From positions 1 to 57,529 of the forward strand of contig DATLTB010000006.1 in the NCBI GenBank assembly GCA_035533815.1: a stretch of 57,529 bases of DNA, in the 5' to 3' direction. Under the pieces are notes generated by a model. The model saw only the letters and a program-made list of their open reading frames with translations, did not search any database and was not told where the DNA came from. Made by a program: the position numbers and the translations under genes. The stretch is from JANWKA01 sp035533815. Lineage in GTDB: Bacteria > Bacteroidota > Bacteroidia > Chitinophagales > Chitinophagaceae. This document shows positions 39,800-49,357 of the stretch, piece by piece (positions within the stretch are counted from its first letter, which is position 1; each line of letters opens with the position of its first letter).

Positions 39800-42751
39800 T
39801 CATTTTACGGTTTTCATGGCATCATATAGCGTTTGCATCATGCGCCCGCGGATGAGCATCTGGCTAAGTTTTAAGTTTGATCCACCATCGGGGCATACCC
39901 GGTTGGAGAGAAAGATGAATGAAAGCTTATATTTCGGATCCACCCAGATACAGGTACCTGTGAAACCGAGATGACCGAAGGTCTCAGGTGAACAGCTCCT
40001 GCACGGATAAGGTTCGGGATCATTTTGCCTGTTGCGTTCCGGCTTGTCCCAGCCAAGTCCCCTCCTGCTTATTTTACTGTTGTAGGCCGTGAACAATTTA
40101 ACCGTTTGTGGCTGGATATATTGTACCCCTTCAAAACTTCCGCTATCCAGCATCATCTGCATCAGCACCGCCAGGTCACCTGCGTCGGAAAACAAACCGG
40201 CATGTCCCGCCACACCACCGAACATGGCCGCACCGGGATCATGTACATCCCCATGGAGGCATTGCAGCCGGAAATATTTTTCACATTCCGTGGGAGCGAT
40301 ATTATCCAGGGCTAGCTTTTCCCGGGGGAAAAATCCCGTGGAAACCATACCCAGCCGGTTATAAAATGTATCCTGTACGTACTGATTCAGGGGTTGCCCG
40401 GTCAGCCTTTCGACAATCTTAGCCATCAGGATAAAATCATTATCGCTGTATACATATTTCCTGGGGCCAAGTTTGCTGTCCCGGATCCGTTGATTCATGG
40501 TATCCAGGTAATCTTTTCTCATATACAGATTTTCAGCCACCCGGATGCAATGCACACTGTCCCTGATCGGGCTGTAAATAGCGGAATCCGGATGGATGCC
40601 ATCGGTGAGGGTAGCCTGATAGAAAGGAATCCAGGCCACCAGCCCTGCCTGATGAAGCATGACATCCCTGATCTTCAATCCGGCTTTATCGCTGCCCCGG
40701 AGCCAGGGCAGGTAATCTCCCAGGGTCTTGTCCAGTTTCAACTTACCCTGGTCATACAATCGCATGCAGGCCATGGTAGTCGCACAGACCTTGGTGACCG
40801 AAGCCAGGTCATAGGAAGTATAGGGGGTGACGGGAATATGGTCTTCGTAGTTCAGGGTTCCATAAGCCCTGTCCAGGAAAATCTTTCCGTTTCTGGCGGC
40901 CAGCACCACCAGTCCGGGGGTGGCTCCCTGGGAGATGGCTTCCCGGGCAATGGTATCAATCCTCTCCAGCACAAGGCTATCCATGCCCACCTCTTCGGGT
41001 CGCACCTGGGGCAAGGTGGACTGTGGGAACTGGATCTGCTTCAATCCTGCACCATAAGCAAACCGTTCACAAACACTGACGGGAAGATGTCCTTCCGGGG
41101 TAAAGCCACCGAAGATCAGGTCGGCAGCCTCCTGATGCATGGTGGAGTCATCCTCATATGCCGCGATGATGGCCGGGGCCCCGCTGAAATTCCGGATGGC
41201 ATAGGGATTGCCGAACACTACCGTCACACTGCGCATTTCCTGTTCCAGTTGATTGACGAGCTGGATCTCCGGCTGGGTCAGCCCGAAATTATCTTCCGGC
41301 ACCCGGCTGTAGCGATGGACCCCGATAATCACCTGATCATATTCAGCCTTGATGGTCTGTGCCACGAGGGCAGCTTGGCCGTATGTTCCGGCTGCCGGGA
41401 AATAATAATCATCCACATGCCGGTATTTGTTCAGGTCGGCGGCAAAACTGCCGGCGCTATCCAGGCCTACCCCCAGGCAGGCAATTTTTTCTTCCGTAAG
41501 CCTCCCCATGGGAAGGATCCGGTTGTCATTGCTCAATACCGTGATAGCCTGCTGGTCCAGTTGTTTTTTTAATTCCGTTGTCCCCGTATTCAGATCCTCA
41601 ACAAGGTGGGTGGTGTCCACTGGTGTCCATACTGCGAGTCCGGACTTATATTTCGCCACCAGGACTTTTTTCACCCGGAGGTTGATCTGTCTCCAGCTGA
41701 CGATTCCCTGGTCTGCCGCCTGCCTGATCCTGTGCACCGCATCCTGGAAATTCTCAGGCAGCAGTAAAATATCATTGCCTGCCTGAAAGGCTTTCAGTGC
41801 GGCATCGCCATTTTGAAAATACTTGGTTACCCCCTTCATTTCGAGGGCATCGGTGAATATCAAGCCGTGAAAATGCAGCTTGCGCTGTAGCAGAAAAGTC
41901 ACATTCTTTTTTGACAGGGAGGTGGGTAGATGGGGAGTAGGATCAATGGCCGGCACGGAAAGGTGAGCGACCATCACCGCATCCACCCCGGCCCTGAACA
42001 TGGCTTCAAAGGGATAAAGTTCGGTATCTTCCAATTGGGCCATGGATTTGTCGATTACCGGCAGGTCTATGTGGGAGTCCACTTTCGTGTCTCCATGACC
42101 CGGAAAATGCTTGGCACAGGCGATGATACCCTGGCTTTGCAGCCCCAGCATATATTGTACCCCCCAGTCAGCCACCCGGTATTTATTCTCTCCGTAGGAC
42201 CGGTCTCCGATCACCGGGTTATCCGGATCACTGTTGATGTCCACCACCGGGGCAAAATTGATTTGGACCCCCATACGCCGGCACTGCAGGCCGATGGCTG
42301 CACCAGTTTTCCTGATCAGGGTGCTGTCAGCAATGGCTCCCAGTTCCATCTGGTGCGGGAAAGAGATCACACTGTCCAGGCGCATGCCCAGTCCCCATTC
42401 CCCGTCCATGGCAATGAACAGGGGTATTTTGGAAACGGATTGATAATAATTAGTCAGTTCAGCCTGCTCCACAGGACCCCCCTGGAAGAATACCAGCCCG
42501 CCAACTCCCTTATCCCTGACCAGGTCAGTCATGCTGTCTATATTGACGGAGTCCAGGACCGTTTTAGCCCGGATCATGATCAGCTGGGCAATACGGTGAT
42601 CCTTGTCCATAGTACGCCAAACGCTGTCCGCCCACCTGAGGGCTGCTTTATCCGCCGCTGTACGGGAGGTGACCGGGGATTTTTTATTGCGGAATGCCAT
42701 AACCAGGAGCAGCAGGATCAGGACAATCAGGGGGTAAGTTATTTTTTTCAT
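39800..42751 (-). CDS. GH3 beta-N-acetylhexosaminidase-like / serine beta-lactamase-like fusion
   Basis: The 983-residue protein has an N-terminal membrane anchor or signal (YPLIVLILLLLVMAF). The GH3 catalytic domain lies at about 45-390 with the NagZ signature AKHFPGHGDTKVDSHIDLP near 208 and the EMKGVTKYF segment near 303, followed by a GH3 C-terminal domain to about 570. The C-terminal serine hydrolase of the class C beta-lactamase/DD-peptidase type (about 595-970) has SVTK in DLASVTKVCATT, YSDN in KYVYSDNDF, and an HLGFTGT segment late. Both activities would act on peptidoglycan-type glycans or peptides in the periplasm. The fusion is known in Bacteroidota; its substrate is not. Confidence 0.9.
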   Translation of the reverse strand: MKKITYPLIVLILLLLVMAFRNKKSPVTSRTAADKAALRWADSVWRTMDKDHRIAQLIMIRAKTVLDSVNIDSMTDLVRDKGVGGLVFFQGGPVEQAELTNYYQSVSKIPLFIAMDGEWGLGMRLDSVISFPHQMELGAIADSTLIRKTGAAIGLQCRRMGVQINFAPVVDINSDPDNPVIGDRSYGENKYRVADWGVQYMLGLQSQGIIACAKHFPGHGDTKVDSHIDLPVIDKSMAQLEDTELYPFEAMFRAGVDAVMVAHLSVPAIDPTPHLPTSLSKKNVTFLLQRKLHFHGLIFTDALEMKGVTKYFQNGDAALKAFQAGNDILLLPENFQDAVHRIRQAADQGIVSWRQINLRVKKVLVAKYKSGLAVWTPVDTTHLVEDLNTGTTELKKQLDQQAITVLSNDNRILPMGRLTEEKIACLGVGLDSAGSFAADLNKYRHVDDYYFPAAGTYGQAALVAQTIKAEYDQVIIGVHRYSRVPEDNFGLTQPEIQLVNQLEQEMRSVTVVFGNPYAIRNFSGAPAIIAAYEDDSTMHQEAADLIFGGFTPEGHLPVSVCERFAYGAGLKQIQFPQSTLPQVRPEEVGMDSLVLERIDTIAREAISQGATPGLVVLAARNGKIFLDRAYGTLNYEDHIPVTPYTSYDLASVTKVCATTMACMRLYDQGKLKLDKTLGDYLPWLRGSDKAGLKIRDVMLHQAGLVAWIPFYQATLTDGIHPDSAIYSPIRDSVHCIRVAENLYMRKDYLDTMNQRIRDSKLGPRKYVYSDNDFILMAKIVERLTGQPLNQYVQDTFYNRLGMVSTGFFPREKLALDNIAPTECEKYFRLQCLHGDVHDPGAAMFGGVAGHAGLFSDAGDLAVLMQMMLDSGSFEGVQYIQPQTVKLFTAYNSKISRRGLGWDKPERNRQNDPEPYPCRSCSPETFGHLGFTGTCIWVDPKYKLSFIFLSNRVCPDGGSNLKLSQMLIRGRMMQTLYDAMKTVK

Positions 42752-43149
42752 GCAGACAAATTTAGCAGATTACGGAATATTCTCACCGTAATTCGGGGAA
42801 GGCCTTCTTCCATGCCCTTCCGTCAAGTATATCAGGTAATAGGAAATGGTGTAATTGCCTCTTTACCTAAAGAAATTGACCGTCTGGCCATGCATGAGGT
42901 CTGACCACAAACTGGTCCATGCATCAGGTATAAATGGCACTCCCCCAATTTGGCTATTACCGGAAATTATGTTCCAGAATAAGTTTGATGAAAAAGGCCT
43001 GCCGGGGTTTTCTGCAAAACAGTAAGCCGAGATCATGAACATGTCCAAAGTGCTTGACCCGGACCCCGTATGTAAAGATTGCTGGATCGGCAGGGAACCC
43101 AGCCAGCCAGGATGTACCAGCTGGAGACTTCCTGAACAGAACTCCCGCC
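42752..43149. other. 398-base gap without a recognisable gene
   Basis: Only the GH3 promoter box at its left end is recognised. Short reading frames on both strands show no protein-like pattern. It may contain decayed sequence, since the adjoining vapC gene is itself broken. Confidence 0.5.
42757..42764 (-). promoter_or_regulatory. -7 box directly before the GH3 fusion gene
   Basis: TAAATTTG on the minus strand ends 5 bases before the ATG at 42751, again predicting a leaderless or very short leader. No convincing -33 element. Confidence 0.4.
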
Positions 43150-43554
43150 CTATAATTGTTTCGATAAATCATTAATCAAATCATCCCGTTCAAAAGGGTT
43201 GACCAGTTGGAGATTGGGGATTTGTCTGAAGTCCGAGGTATTCCGGGTCAATAATTGGAGATCATGAACAAGTGCAGCAGCGGCAATGACGACATCGGGG
43301 ATCCTGATCCTATGGAATTGCCTTAATGTGATTGTCCTTAGGATAATTGCCTCGTCTAAGGGAAAAACAGTCGCATTTTCTATAAAAGAAGTGATGCTAT
43401 TCAACTCTTCCTCTGTTAACTGGTCCCAACCCAATCATTCGATCCGGGTTATCACTGAAATGAAAGGAAAGATTTTATCTAAAAAAACAACCCCATTTTC
43501 AGGAAGAGTCTCGTTAAAGTAGGCAATGATGATATTGGTATCAATTCCGATCCC
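43150..43554 (-). pseudogene. PIN-domain toxin (VapC-like) with in-frame stop
   Basis: The minus-strand frame ending at 43150 reads GIDTNIIIAYFNETLPENG...FPFISVITRIE, then TGA at 43437-43435, then LGWDQLTEEELNSITSFIEN...DVVIAAAALVHDLQLLTRNT to the stop. Together these make a full PIN protein of about 130 residues with the first catalytic Asp (GIDTN), the Glu in TRIE and a late Asp pair. The stop replaces one residue of the expected IELLGW-type helix. No ATG is visible in this frame before GIDTN, so the start may also be lost. Only a nonfunctional C-terminal piece could be made. The antitoxin-like gene lies immediately upstream and overlaps. Confidence 0.8.
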
Positions 43555-43780
43555 ATTCGTTACGGCTTTGTTCGGCGTGTTTGAGTAATGCTTCGCCCTT
43601 TTCCTTAGTAAGGATACCCTTGAATGCAGACATTGTTAATTGTTGCTTTGTTGCAGGAATAGGGGCAAGATCTTTCAGGTCGGCGTGCTTGTCAAGAATT
43701 TCATTCCATTCCCCGACAGGGATTTGGACTGCCATAAGCTTGCCTGCTAAATCATAAACATATTGCAAGGACATATACAT
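43541..43780 (-). CDS. VapB-like antitoxin partner of the broken PIN toxin
   Basis: The 79-residue protein reads MYMSLQYVYDLAGKLMAVQI...LTKEKGEALLKHAEQSRNEWDRN. The N-terminal third, with the phrase AVQIPVGEWNEI, resembles small Bacteroidota antitoxins found before PIN toxins; the charged C-terminus would wrap the toxin. It overlaps the start of the vapC frame, as in coupled TA pairs. It is intact while the toxin is not, so it may now be an orphan or cross-react with other toxins. The DNA-binding part is not clearly a known fold. Confidence 0.65.
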   Translation of the reverse strand: MYMSLQYVYDLAGKLMAVQIPVGEWNEILDKHADLKDLAPIPATKQQLTMSAFKGILTKEKGEALLKHAEQSRNEWDRN

Positions 43781-44145
43781 ATGTTTTATTAAAATAAAGG
43801 TACAAAAAAGTATAGAACAGCGGCAAAACGGGATATCTGGTTTCAGGAATAGATGAACAACATTTGCTGTTTTTTGCTGTTAATTGTTAACAACAAAGAA
43901 GAGGTATTCCACCAGAAAAATCATCGACTGGGGTGAATCTGACACTGAAGGGACACTATGGCTATCCTGGTATTATATTCAACTCGCCTGCCCTACCCAT
44001 AGTGATTAAAGTTGCCCCATATTGTCTAGGGGATGGGATGATATTCCCAACTCGTTTTTCAGCTTCCTCCTTGTTTCCAAATCCTAATATCCGCCGAAGT
44101 CCCACTTGATAATTATGCGTTATTTTTACCGTCAAACCTCATTCA
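43781..44145. other. 365-base gap upstream of mutL
   Basis: No gene is recognised. It contains the palindrome GTTAATTGTTAAC (43879-43891) within a TTTGCTG-rich stretch that could be an operator of the TA pair, and near its right end TATTTTTA, a poor -7 match in front of mutL. Confidence 0.4.
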
Positions 44146-45972
44146 GTGCCAGATCTGATCCACCAGTTGCCTGAACATATTGCCAACCAGATCGCGGCCG
44201 GCGAAGTGATCCAGCGCCCGGCCTCTGCAGTGAAAGAACTGCTGGAAAATGCCGTGGACGCAGGAGCCACCGAGATCCGGCTGATCATCAGGGATGGCGG
44301 CAAGTCCCTGGTCCAGGTATCCGATAACGGCAACGGGATGAGCGAGGGGGATGCCAGGCTAAGCATCCTGCGGCATGCTACCTCCAAGATCAGGACCATG
44401 GAAGATCTTTTCCTGATCAGGACCATGGGATTCCGGGGAGAAGCCCTGGCTTCCATTGCTGCCGTTTCCTCCCTTGAACTCCGGACAAGGTTGCCCGATC
44501 AGGACCTGGGTATCCTGCTGGTCGCAGAAAACAGCAAGTTGGTCAGATCTGAGCCCTGCGCCTGCCCGGCCGGTACCAGTGTAGCCATGAAGAACCTGTT
44601 CTTCAGTGTCCCCGCCCGGCGTAATTTCCTCAAGAGTGACAGCGTGGAACTGAGGCATATTATCGAGGAGTTCATGCGGGTGGCCCTTGGATTTCCCGGA
44701 ATCTTCTTTTCCATGGAAAATAATGGAACGCAGATCTATCACTTTGATAAAGGCAATCTTAAACAGCGAATCCTTCAGGTACTGGGATCCCAGTACAATG
44801 CCCGGCTGGTCAGCGTGAAGGAAAGCACCGAATACCTGGAAATCCAGGGCATGGTAGGTAAACCGGATACCGCCCGGAGGACCAGGGGAGATCAGTATTT
44901 TTTTGTCAACAATAGATTCATCCGCAGTCCCTACCTGCACCATGCCCTGATCAGTGCTTACTCAGGGATGATCCCCCCTGACAGTCACCCGATGTATATC
45001 CTGTATATGCAGGTAGACCCTGCCCATATTGATATCAATGTTCATCCCACGAAACAGGAGATCAAGTTCGAAGATGAAAGGCTGATATACTCCTTCCTTC
45101 AATCTGCCGTCAAGCATGCCCTGGCCCAATCCAGCATCTCTCCTTCCCTGGATTTCGGGCTGGATCCGGTAATTCAGCATTCAGCTGCTGTTTCCCAGCC
45201 CTTTACGGACAAGGAAAAGGAAGCCGCCACAGAAACCTCGATCTATCAGGAATTTACCCAAAAGCATCAGGCTCACCTCATCAAGCCGGACAGCAACCTC
45301 AAACACTGGAAAGACCTATATGAACATGAAGAAAAGCCTTTACTAGCTGGTGAGACGGAGGCAGTTTTCCCATCTGGGGAACTCCCTGGCCTACCCCAGC
45401 TTCCGGAAAATAAAGAACCGGTGCAGATCCATCAACGGTACATTCTCTCGCTGATCAGTTCAGGATTCATCCTGATTGATCCGCAGTCAGCCCGCGAAAG
45501 GATTCTTTACGAGCGTTTTACCGCAGCAGTCAACGGGAAGGCCACCCCGAGCCAGCAAAGCCTTTTTCCCCTGACCCTGCATTTCCAGGGCGGGGATAGT
45601 GTCCTGCTTGGGGAAATGATGCCCGAACTCCACATGATCGGATACCAGCTGGAGCCCTTCGGACAGCAGGATTTCCTGCTCCGGGGCTCCCCGGCAGACC
45701 TGGGGGGAGCTAATCCCCAGGTTATCCTGGAACAGTTGCTTGAACAGGTCCGGCAACACAGTGCTACGCTGACGATTGACCGGCGTGAAAATATCCTCCG
45801 TACCCTGGCCCGCCTTCATGCTGCTCCTTCTGCCGGTCCTCTATCCGTAGCGCAGATGCAACATCTCATTGATGCCTTGTTTGCATGCGAGACTCCCCGA
45901 TTCACGCCCTGGGGCAATCCGACCTATCTTGCCTTTCGGCTCGATGAACTACAGAAGATGTTCGGCCGGTAA
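44146..45972 (+). CDS. mutL: DNA mismatch repair protein MutL
   Basis: The 608-residue protein starts with GTG. The N-terminal GHKL ATPase is complete: ELLENAVDAGATEI near 30-43, VSDNGNGM near 58-65, HATSKI near 75, and MGFRGEALASIAAVS near 92-107. The transducer domain with FFVNNRFIRSP and HPTKQEIKFEDER follows, then a linker and the C-terminal dimerisation domain (about 420-608). At residue 445 the place of the endonuclease motif DQHAxxExxxxE reads DPQSARERILYE: the two Glu positions remain but Gln-His-Ala has changed. Strand-nicking ability is therefore uncertain. mutS is not adjacent. Confidence 0.95.
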   Translation: MPDLIHQLPEHIANQIAAGEVIQRPASAVKELLENAVDAGATEIRLIIRDGGKSLVQVSDNGNGMSEGDARLSILRHATSKIRTMEDLFLIRTMGFRGEALASIAAVSSLELRTRLPDQDLGILLVAENSKLVRSEPCACPAGTSVAMKNLFFSVPARRNFLKSDSVELRHIIEEFMRVALGFPGIFFSMENNGTQIYHFDKGNLKQRILQVLGSQYNARLVSVKESTEYLEIQGMVGKPDTARRTRGDQYFFVNNRFIRSPYLHHALISAYSGMIPPDSHPMYILYMQVDPAHIDINVHPTKQEIKFEDERLIYSFLQSAVKHALAQSSISPSLDFGLDPVIQHSAAVSQPFTDKEKEAATETSIYQEFTQKHQAHLIKPDSNLKHWKDLYEHEEKPLLAGETEAVFPSGELPGLPQLPENKEPVQIHQRYILSLISSGFILIDPQSARERILYERFTAAVNGKATPSQQSLFPLTLHFQGGDSVLLGEMMPELHMIGYQLEPFGQQDFLLRGSPADLGGANPQVILEQLLEQVRQHSATLTIDRRENILRTLARLHAAPSAGPLSVAQMQHLIDALFACETPRFTPWGNPTYLAFRLDELQKMFGR

Positions 45973-45992
45973 CTCTTTCAGTCCTCCTAAAG

Positions 45993-47450
45993 TCAGTTAA
46001 ATGCGGATTTCAGCCTGTCGTACAGGGCAAAGAACTTTTGTAGGTTTTCTTTATACATTCCTGAATTGGCCGGTTCCAGCATGGCTGTTTTCCGGACCAG
46101 GCCTGAAGATTTCTCCAGGGAGCTGATCAGCTGTAATGCGGCCATGGCCATCATGGCCGCACCGGTGGCTGAAGCATCTTCATCGCTGGTGATCACCGCA
46201 GGCCTGCCCAGCATATCGGTGATCAGCTGTGCCCATGCCCTGGACCTGATCATGCCTCCGCTGAGACGGATTTCCTTTGCGGGTTTTCCCAGTTGTTCCA
46301 GCAACCGCTGCACGCCGCAGATATTATAGGTAATCCCTTCCAACACCGCCCGGGCAAAATGACCCACCTGATGCCGGATATCGATCCCGAAAAACACCCC
46401 CCTCGCCTGAGGGTCCCAGATAGGTGCCCGCTCGCCCTGGATATAAGGCAGAAAAAGCAGCCCTTCCGCACCAGGCTTTGTTTTCATGGCCCTGGCAATC
46501 ACCTGGGCCACGGATTTTCCCGGCAGGAACTGCCGGTTAAACCATTCCAGCACGACCCCCCCGCTGTTTACCGGTCCTCCGGAAATGAACACCTTATCGC
46601 TCAGGATATAATTGAAGATACGCTGAGCCGGATCAGTCAGGGGGGCCGGGCCTGCCACCCGGACTGCACCACTGGTACCGATTGTGACAGCCATGGTTTT
46701 CGGGTCCATGGCCCCGGTGCCCAGGTTAGCCAGGCAACCGTCACTGGCCCCGATAACAAAGGGGGTGCCTGCAGTCAGCCCCGTCTTGTCCCTGAATCTT
46801 TTCTTCAGCCCTTTTAGGATAAAATCCGTGGGAACCGGACGGGAAAGCTGGGCCGGGGTGATCCCTGCGATATTGAGGGCTTTTGAATACCATTTTAATG
46901 CCCCGGTATCAAAAAGCCCTGTGGCTGATGCTATGGAATGATCTATGACAAACTCCCCGAAAAACAGGAAAAAAAGATATTCCTTGATGGAAATGAATTT
47001 ATAAGCCTTATGCATCAAGCCGGGATGATGCTTTCGCAGCCATAGGAGTTTGCACAGGGGGGACATGGGATGAATCGGGGTGCCGGTCCTGCGATAGATC
47101 TCCGCGGCTTCCGGGCTGCTTCTGAGCGCTGAAGTTTCCCCGATGCTTCGGGTATCGGCCCAGGTGATCAGGGGCATCATAGGTTTGCCCTGGGCGTTGA
47201 CTGCCATCAAGCCATGCATGGCTGCACTGAATCCTATTCCAAGCGGTTTTCTGCCAGTCTTTTCCGTTACTTCCGCTATGCAGTTAACTACTGCTTTAAT
47301 GATGATTTCCGGATCCTGTTCGCTATACCGGGGACGGGGTTGCAGGTGGGGATAGGAAGCACGGCTGTCAGTAAGCACCTTCCCTTTTGTCGTATAGGCG
47401 AGCGCCTTGGTTCCCGACGTGCCGATATCTACTCCGATGATATAATCCAT
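45993..47450 (-). CDS. FGGY-family carbohydrate kinase (gluconokinase/xylulokinase type)
   Basis: The 485 residues from MDYIIGVDIGTSGTKALAYT (start 47450; a Met 21 codons upstream adds an unlikely tail) form two actin-like domains. They show GIGFSAAMHGLMAV near 75-88, ITWADTRS near 97, the catalytic Asp region FVIGASDGCLANLGTGAMDP near 238-257, and the C-terminal RLSGGMIRSRAWAQLITDML near 392-411. Many Bacteroidota gluconate kinases look like this, but xylulose or another sugar cannot be excluded. It diverges from the GMC oxidoreductase cluster 140 bases away, which makes a sugar-acid substrate attractive (inference). Confidence 0.85.
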   Translation of the reverse strand: MDYIIGVDIGTSGTKALAYTTKGKVLTDSRASYPHLQPRPRYSEQDPEIIIKAVVNCIAEVTEKTGRKPLGIGFSAAMHGLMAVNAQGKPMMPLITWADTRSIGETSALRSSPEAAEIYRRTGTPIHPMSPLCKLLWLRKHHPGLMHKAYKFISIKEYLFFLFFGEFVIDHSIASATGLFDTGALKWYSKALNIAGITPAQLSRPVPTDFILKGLKKRFRDKTGLTAGTPFVIGASDGCLANLGTGAMDPKTMAVTIGTSGAVRVAGPAPLTDPAQRIFNYILSDKVFISGGPVNSGGVVLEWFNRQFLPGKSVAQVIARAMKTKPGAEGLLFLPYIQGERAPIWDPQARGVFFGIDIRHQVGHFARAVLEGITYNICGVQRLLEQLGKPAKEIRLSGGMIRSRAWAQLITDMLGRPAVITSDEDASATGAAMMAMAALQLISSLEKSSGLVRKTAMLEPANSGMYKENLQKFFALYDRLKSAFN

Positions 47451-47589
47451 GGATGGACGGATATTCAGTGAAGATAAATCAAGTTGGGGTTGAAAATAAC
47501 TGACCGTTTGCATAAAAAGTTGGATGGAATTTCCTTCAAATCAGTAAATTGTTGGTCTTTTACGAGAAATTCCTATCATACCCTTTATC

Positions 47590-49338
47590 ATGGCAGATTT
47601 CACCATCAGGCAGCAACCGAAAACCTACGATGTTTGCATCGTTGGTTCGGGAGCCGGCGGAGGCATGGCAGCCTATATGCTTTCCCGGGCAGGCATCAAA
47701 GTCGCCCTTCTGGAAGCGGGCCCAATGTTTGATCCGGCAAATCCCAAACAAATCACGCAATTGAAATGGCCTTATGAATCCCCCAGAAGGGGAGCAGGAA
47801 CTACCCGGCCTTTCGGGGATTTTGATGCTGCCTATGGTGGCTGGGAGATTGAAGGCGAACCCTATACCCGTCAGGCGGGTACCGAGTTCAACTGGTTCCG
47901 GTCCAGAATGGTCGGTGGCAGGACCAATCACTGGGGAAGGATTTCCCTGCGGTTCGGGCCCAATGATTTCAAGCACAAAAGCCTGGACGGACTGGGAGAT
48001 GACTGGCCGATCGGGTATGAGGATGTCAAGCCTTATTACGACAGGGTGGACAAGCTGATCGGGGTGTTCGGCACCAACGAAGGTATTTACAATGACCCGG
48101 ACGGATATTTCCTCCCCCCGCCAAAACCCAGGCTTCATGAAATATTCATCGAGGAAGGCGGCCGGAAGGCTGGCGTACCTGTCATCACGGCCAGGATGTC
48201 CATGCTGACCCGGCGGATCAACCAAGACCGGCAAGCCTGTTTCTATTGTGCCCAATGCAACAGGAGCTGCCAGATCTATGCTGATTTTTCCTCTTCGTCG
48301 GTCCTGGTCAAACCAGCCCTCAGGACGGGCAACGTGGATATATTCACCGGAGCGATGGCCCGGGAAGTCATCACAGATAAAAGCGGGATGGCCACCGGCA
48401 TTTCCTATATCAACAAGGATGACCTGCAGGAATACCAGGTTAAGGCCAGGGTGGTCATGCTGGCCGCCAGCTCCTGCGAGTCCGCGCGGCTGCTGCTGAA
48501 TTCAAGATCATCTGTTCATCCCAATGGGCTGGCCAATTCCAGCGGCGTGGTGGGAAAATACCTCCATGATTCCACGGGCTCGGGACGCGGGGCGATCCTT
48601 CCCAAACTCTTTGGTCGCAAAAGATACAATGAGGATGGGGTCGGAGGTATGCATGTATACTCTCCCTGGTGGCTGGATAATAAAAAACTGGATTTCCCCA
48701 GGGGGTACCATATAGAGTATGGTGGGGGGATGGGGATGCCCGGTTTTGGTTATGGCTGGGGCATCGAGCAGCGGAACGGAATGTTTCCCCGAAGGGATGG
48801 AAAAACAGGTCCGGGCGGTGGTTATGGCGCTTCCCTGAAAGACGATTACCGCTGGTATTACGGTGCTGGCTTCGGCATGGACGGAAGGGGGGAAAGCATT
48901 GCCCGGGCAGATAATTATTGTGAGATCGATCCGGGGGGTACCGTGGACCGGTATGGAATTCCGGTGCTCCGGTTCCATTATACCTGGAGCGATCACGAGA
49001 TCAAACAGGCCAAGCACATGCAGGATACTTTCGAGGAGATCATTCACCAGGTGGGTGGTATTCCCATGGGTACCAAGCCCGGTCCCGAAAGCAATTATGG
49101 ATTGGCCAAGCCCGGGGAGATCATTCATGAGGTGGGCACGGTCCGCATGGGCAATGATCCCAAAACTTCCCCCCTGAACAAATTCAACCAGGCGCATGAC
49201 TGCAAGAACCTTTTTGTGGTGGACGGAGGATCCTTTGTTTCCCAGGCTGACAAAAATCCGACCTGGACGATCCTGGCCCTCTCCATGAGGGCTACCGAAT
49301 ATGCCATTGATCAACTGAAAAAACAACAAATCTCCTAA
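47590..49338 (+). CDS. GMC-family FAD oxidoreductase with Cys-cluster (sugar dehydrogenase large subunit-like)
   Basis: The 582-residue flavoprotein has VCIVGSGAGGGMAAYML near 15-31 for FAD, MVGGRTNHWGRISLRF near 107-122, and the C-terminal GMC site HEVGTVRMGND with its catalytic-type His and GGSFVSQADKNPTWTILAL. Residues 217-227 hold CFYCAQCNRSC (Cys217, 220, 223, 227), like the Fe-S-binding insertion of FAD-glucose dehydrogenase large subunits. No signal peptide is present. The next gene, 20 bases downstream, is a small subunit with a Tat-type signal that could carry it across the membrane. Such pairs oxidise sugars, for example at C3 of glycosides. Confidence 0.88.
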   Translation: MADFTIRQQPKTYDVCIVGSGAGGGMAAYMLSRAGIKVALLEAGPMFDPANPKQITQLKWPYESPRRGAGTTRPFGDFDAAYGGWEIEGEPYTRQAGTEFNWFRSRMVGGRTNHWGRISLRFGPNDFKHKSLDGLGDDWPIGYEDVKPYYDRVDKLIGVFGTNEGIYNDPDGYFLPPPKPRLHEIFIEEGGRKAGVPVITARMSMLTRRINQDRQACFYCAQCNRSCQIYADFSSSSVLVKPALRTGNVDIFTGAMAREVITDKSGMATGISYINKDDLQEYQVKARVVMLAASSCESARLLLNSRSSVHPNGLANSSGVVGKYLHDSTGSGRGAILPKLFGRKRYNEDGVGGMHVYSPWWLDNKKLDFPRGYHIEYGGGMGMPGFGYGWGIEQRNGMFPRRDGKTGPGGGYGASLKDDYRWYYGAGFGMDGRGESIARADNYCEIDPGGTVDRYGIPVLRFHYTWSDHEIKQAKHMQDTFEEIIHQVGGIPMGTKPGPESNYGLAKPGEIIHEVGTVRMGNDPKTSPLNKFNQAHDCKNLFVVDGGSFVSQADKNPTWTILALSMRATEYAIDQLKKQQIS

Positions 49339-49357
49339 TCCCCTCAACCGATCCGAT

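Noticed and set aside
40394..42904. Long plus-strand reading frames opposite the GH3 fusion
   Set aside because: They are antisense to a well-supported gene and show Gly/His/Pro/Gln-rich composition typical of shadow frames.
42752..43149. Possible decayed gene on the minus strand
   Set aside because: Fragments such as GGVPFIPDAW looked suggestive, but no family or continuous frame could be assembled.
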